A stretch of DNA of 64,000 nt, taken from Poseidonibacter parvus. GTDB lineage: Bacteria > Campylobacterota > Campylobacteria > Campylobacterales > Arcobacteraceae. The translations under genes were made by a program, and so were the position numbers. Below, in pieces: positions 63,117 to 64,000 of this stretch. Every line of letters begins with the position of its first letter. Within the stretch, counting starts at the first letter, position 1. The notes under the pieces are model-generated. The model was given only the letters and a program-made list of their open reading frames with translations, made no database searches and had not been told where the DNA came from. The stretch is from assembly GCF_001956695.1 (NCBI RefSeq), contig NZ_CP019070.1:2542001-2606000 (forward strand), written 5' to 3'.

Positions 63117-64000
63117 CTAGTCTGTCACTTTTTTAACTTTTACAGTAAATAAAGCTCCATTTTCTATATTTATAACATTTATAAAGCCATTCATATTTCT
63201 TTCAATAATATTTTTGGACATATACAAACCAATACCTGTACCTTGTGTTTTATGTCTTGTTGTAAAATATGGTTCAAAAATTTTATTTACGATATTTTTT
63301 TCAACACCGCCTGCATTATCTGTAATTTTTACAATTGCAAAATTTTCACCTTCTTTTATTTCTATGTTAATTTTTGGGTTTTCAATCTTTCTTTCAATCA
63401 ATATATCTTTTGCATTACTTAAAACATTTAGAATAACTTGGGAATATTCATTTTTATATCCAAATATTTGTGTATCCTCAATGAGATTGAAAGTAACTTC
63501 TATTTCATGATATTTAAGTGAAGACTTTAAAATATTATAAGCATCTATACAAGCTTTTTCAATAGAAAATTCTTCCTTTTCACCTTGAGGTTTAAAAAAA
63601 TTTTGAAAGTCTGATATAGTTTGGGACATATAAGAAGTTAGTGTATTTGCTTCTTTTATTTTTGTATCTATATAATCTTTTGTGAACTTATCAAAGTCAT
63701 ACGTAATTTTCATATTCATATGTATTGCAGAAATCTGAGCTAATGGTTGTCTCCATTGATGAGCAATATTTCCAATCATTTCACCCATTGAAGCTAGCTT
63801 ACTTTGTTGTATTAAAAGTTGTTCTTGTTCAAGTCTTTGATTAATTTCTTTTTGAATCTTTTCTTCAAGATTTTCCATCATATCATTCATCATAATTTTT
63901 AGTTCATTTAAAGTTTCATTATTACTAGTTTTAGTAACTCTAGATCCTAAGTTTCCACTTTTAATATTTTCTAATACCTTCGTAGCATCTTTCATTACTA
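63117..64000 (-). CDS. sensor histidine kinase, N-terminus beyond the window
   Basis: The reading frame stays open to the right edge, so the gene is incomplete here. The visible part begins in a HAMP-like linker (VLENIKSGNLGSRVTKTSNNETLNEL) and coiled coil, then the phospho-acceptor H-box ASMGEMIGNIAHQWRQPLAQ, the N-box LNVLSNAKDIL, ITDNAGGV (G1) and GTGIGLYMSKNII (G2). A HAMP domain implies membrane helices and a sensor domain upstream. The H-box type is typical of Campylobacterota. It lies upstream of and in the same direction as urtA, 390 nt away; its partner regulator is not visible. Confidence 0.9.
   Translation of the reverse strand, partial: VMKDATKVLENIKSGNLGSRVTKTSNNETLNELKIMMNDMMENLEEKIQKEINQRLEQEQLLIQQSKLASMGEMIGNIAHQWRQPLAQISAIHMNMKITYDFDKFTKDYIDTKIKEANTLTSYMSQTISDFQNFFKPQGEKEEFSIEKACIDAYNILKSSLKYHEIEVTFNLIEDTQIFGYKNEYSQVILNVLSNAKDILIERKIENPKINIEIKEGENFAIVKITDNAGGVEKNIVNKIFEPYFTTRHKTQGTGIGLYMSKNIIERNMNGFINVINIENGALFTVKVKKVTD

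Overview
The window is strongly AT-rich, densely packed chromosome from a free-living member of the Campylobacterota, most likely the Arcobacter group (Arcobacteraceae). The signs are a Helicobacter-type fused urease UreA, a MotE/FliJ-like pair beside the flagellar genes, a class II DAHP synthase, histidine kinases with the GNIAHQWRQPL H-box, TATAAT promoters with poor -35 boxes, and frequent TTG starts. No tRNA, rRNA, IS element, prophage or CRISPR array was seen.

Region 1 (1-18.3 kb) is mostly housekeeping. It holds cell wall and lysine genes (murC, a dapC-like aminotransferase), a TrkA-C domain protein, a TolC-family efflux protein, tgt, gatC, an ArsC-like protein, DAHP synthase, transaldolase, serB, a MetF-like protein, ruvX, acpS, a glycosyltransferase, a lone OppB-type permease, panC, rimO and tilS.

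Region 2 (18.3-28.3 kb) is flagellar. A leftward series carries an acidic protein of unknown function, fliQ, a fliJ-like gene, a motE-like gene, fliL, an unknown membrane protein, flgH, flgK, fliD, fliS and a small FliT-like gene. Divergent from it is flgI-fliM. The acidic protein carries about five copies of a motif resembling the CheY-binding N-terminus of FliM, which is encoded just across the divergent promoter.

Region 3 (28.3-63 kb) is almost entirely nitrogen acquisition. It has two amtB-glnK pairs (one followed by pyrC), an ankyrin protein, a nitrate ABC transporter (nrtA-B-D), a DUF2071 protein, narK, a PP2C phosphatase-kinase fusion, two NasA-type molybdenum nitrate reductases, a siroheme nitrite reductase, and a fused FeS/DmsC-type membrane subunit. 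After a Spy-like periplasmic protein comes a large leftward urea block: urtABCDE, ureD, a nickel permease, ureAB, ureC, a porin-like protein, ureE, ureF and ureG. Nitrate, ammonium and urea would all converge on ammonium, with two P-II proteins as sensors. A repeated AT-rich element, consensus near CTTAAWTTTTACATWAA, lies in front of the nitrate genes and may mark a local regulon.

The right edge carries a sensor kinase whose N-terminus lies outside the window. All assignments are from reading the sequence; no database search was run.
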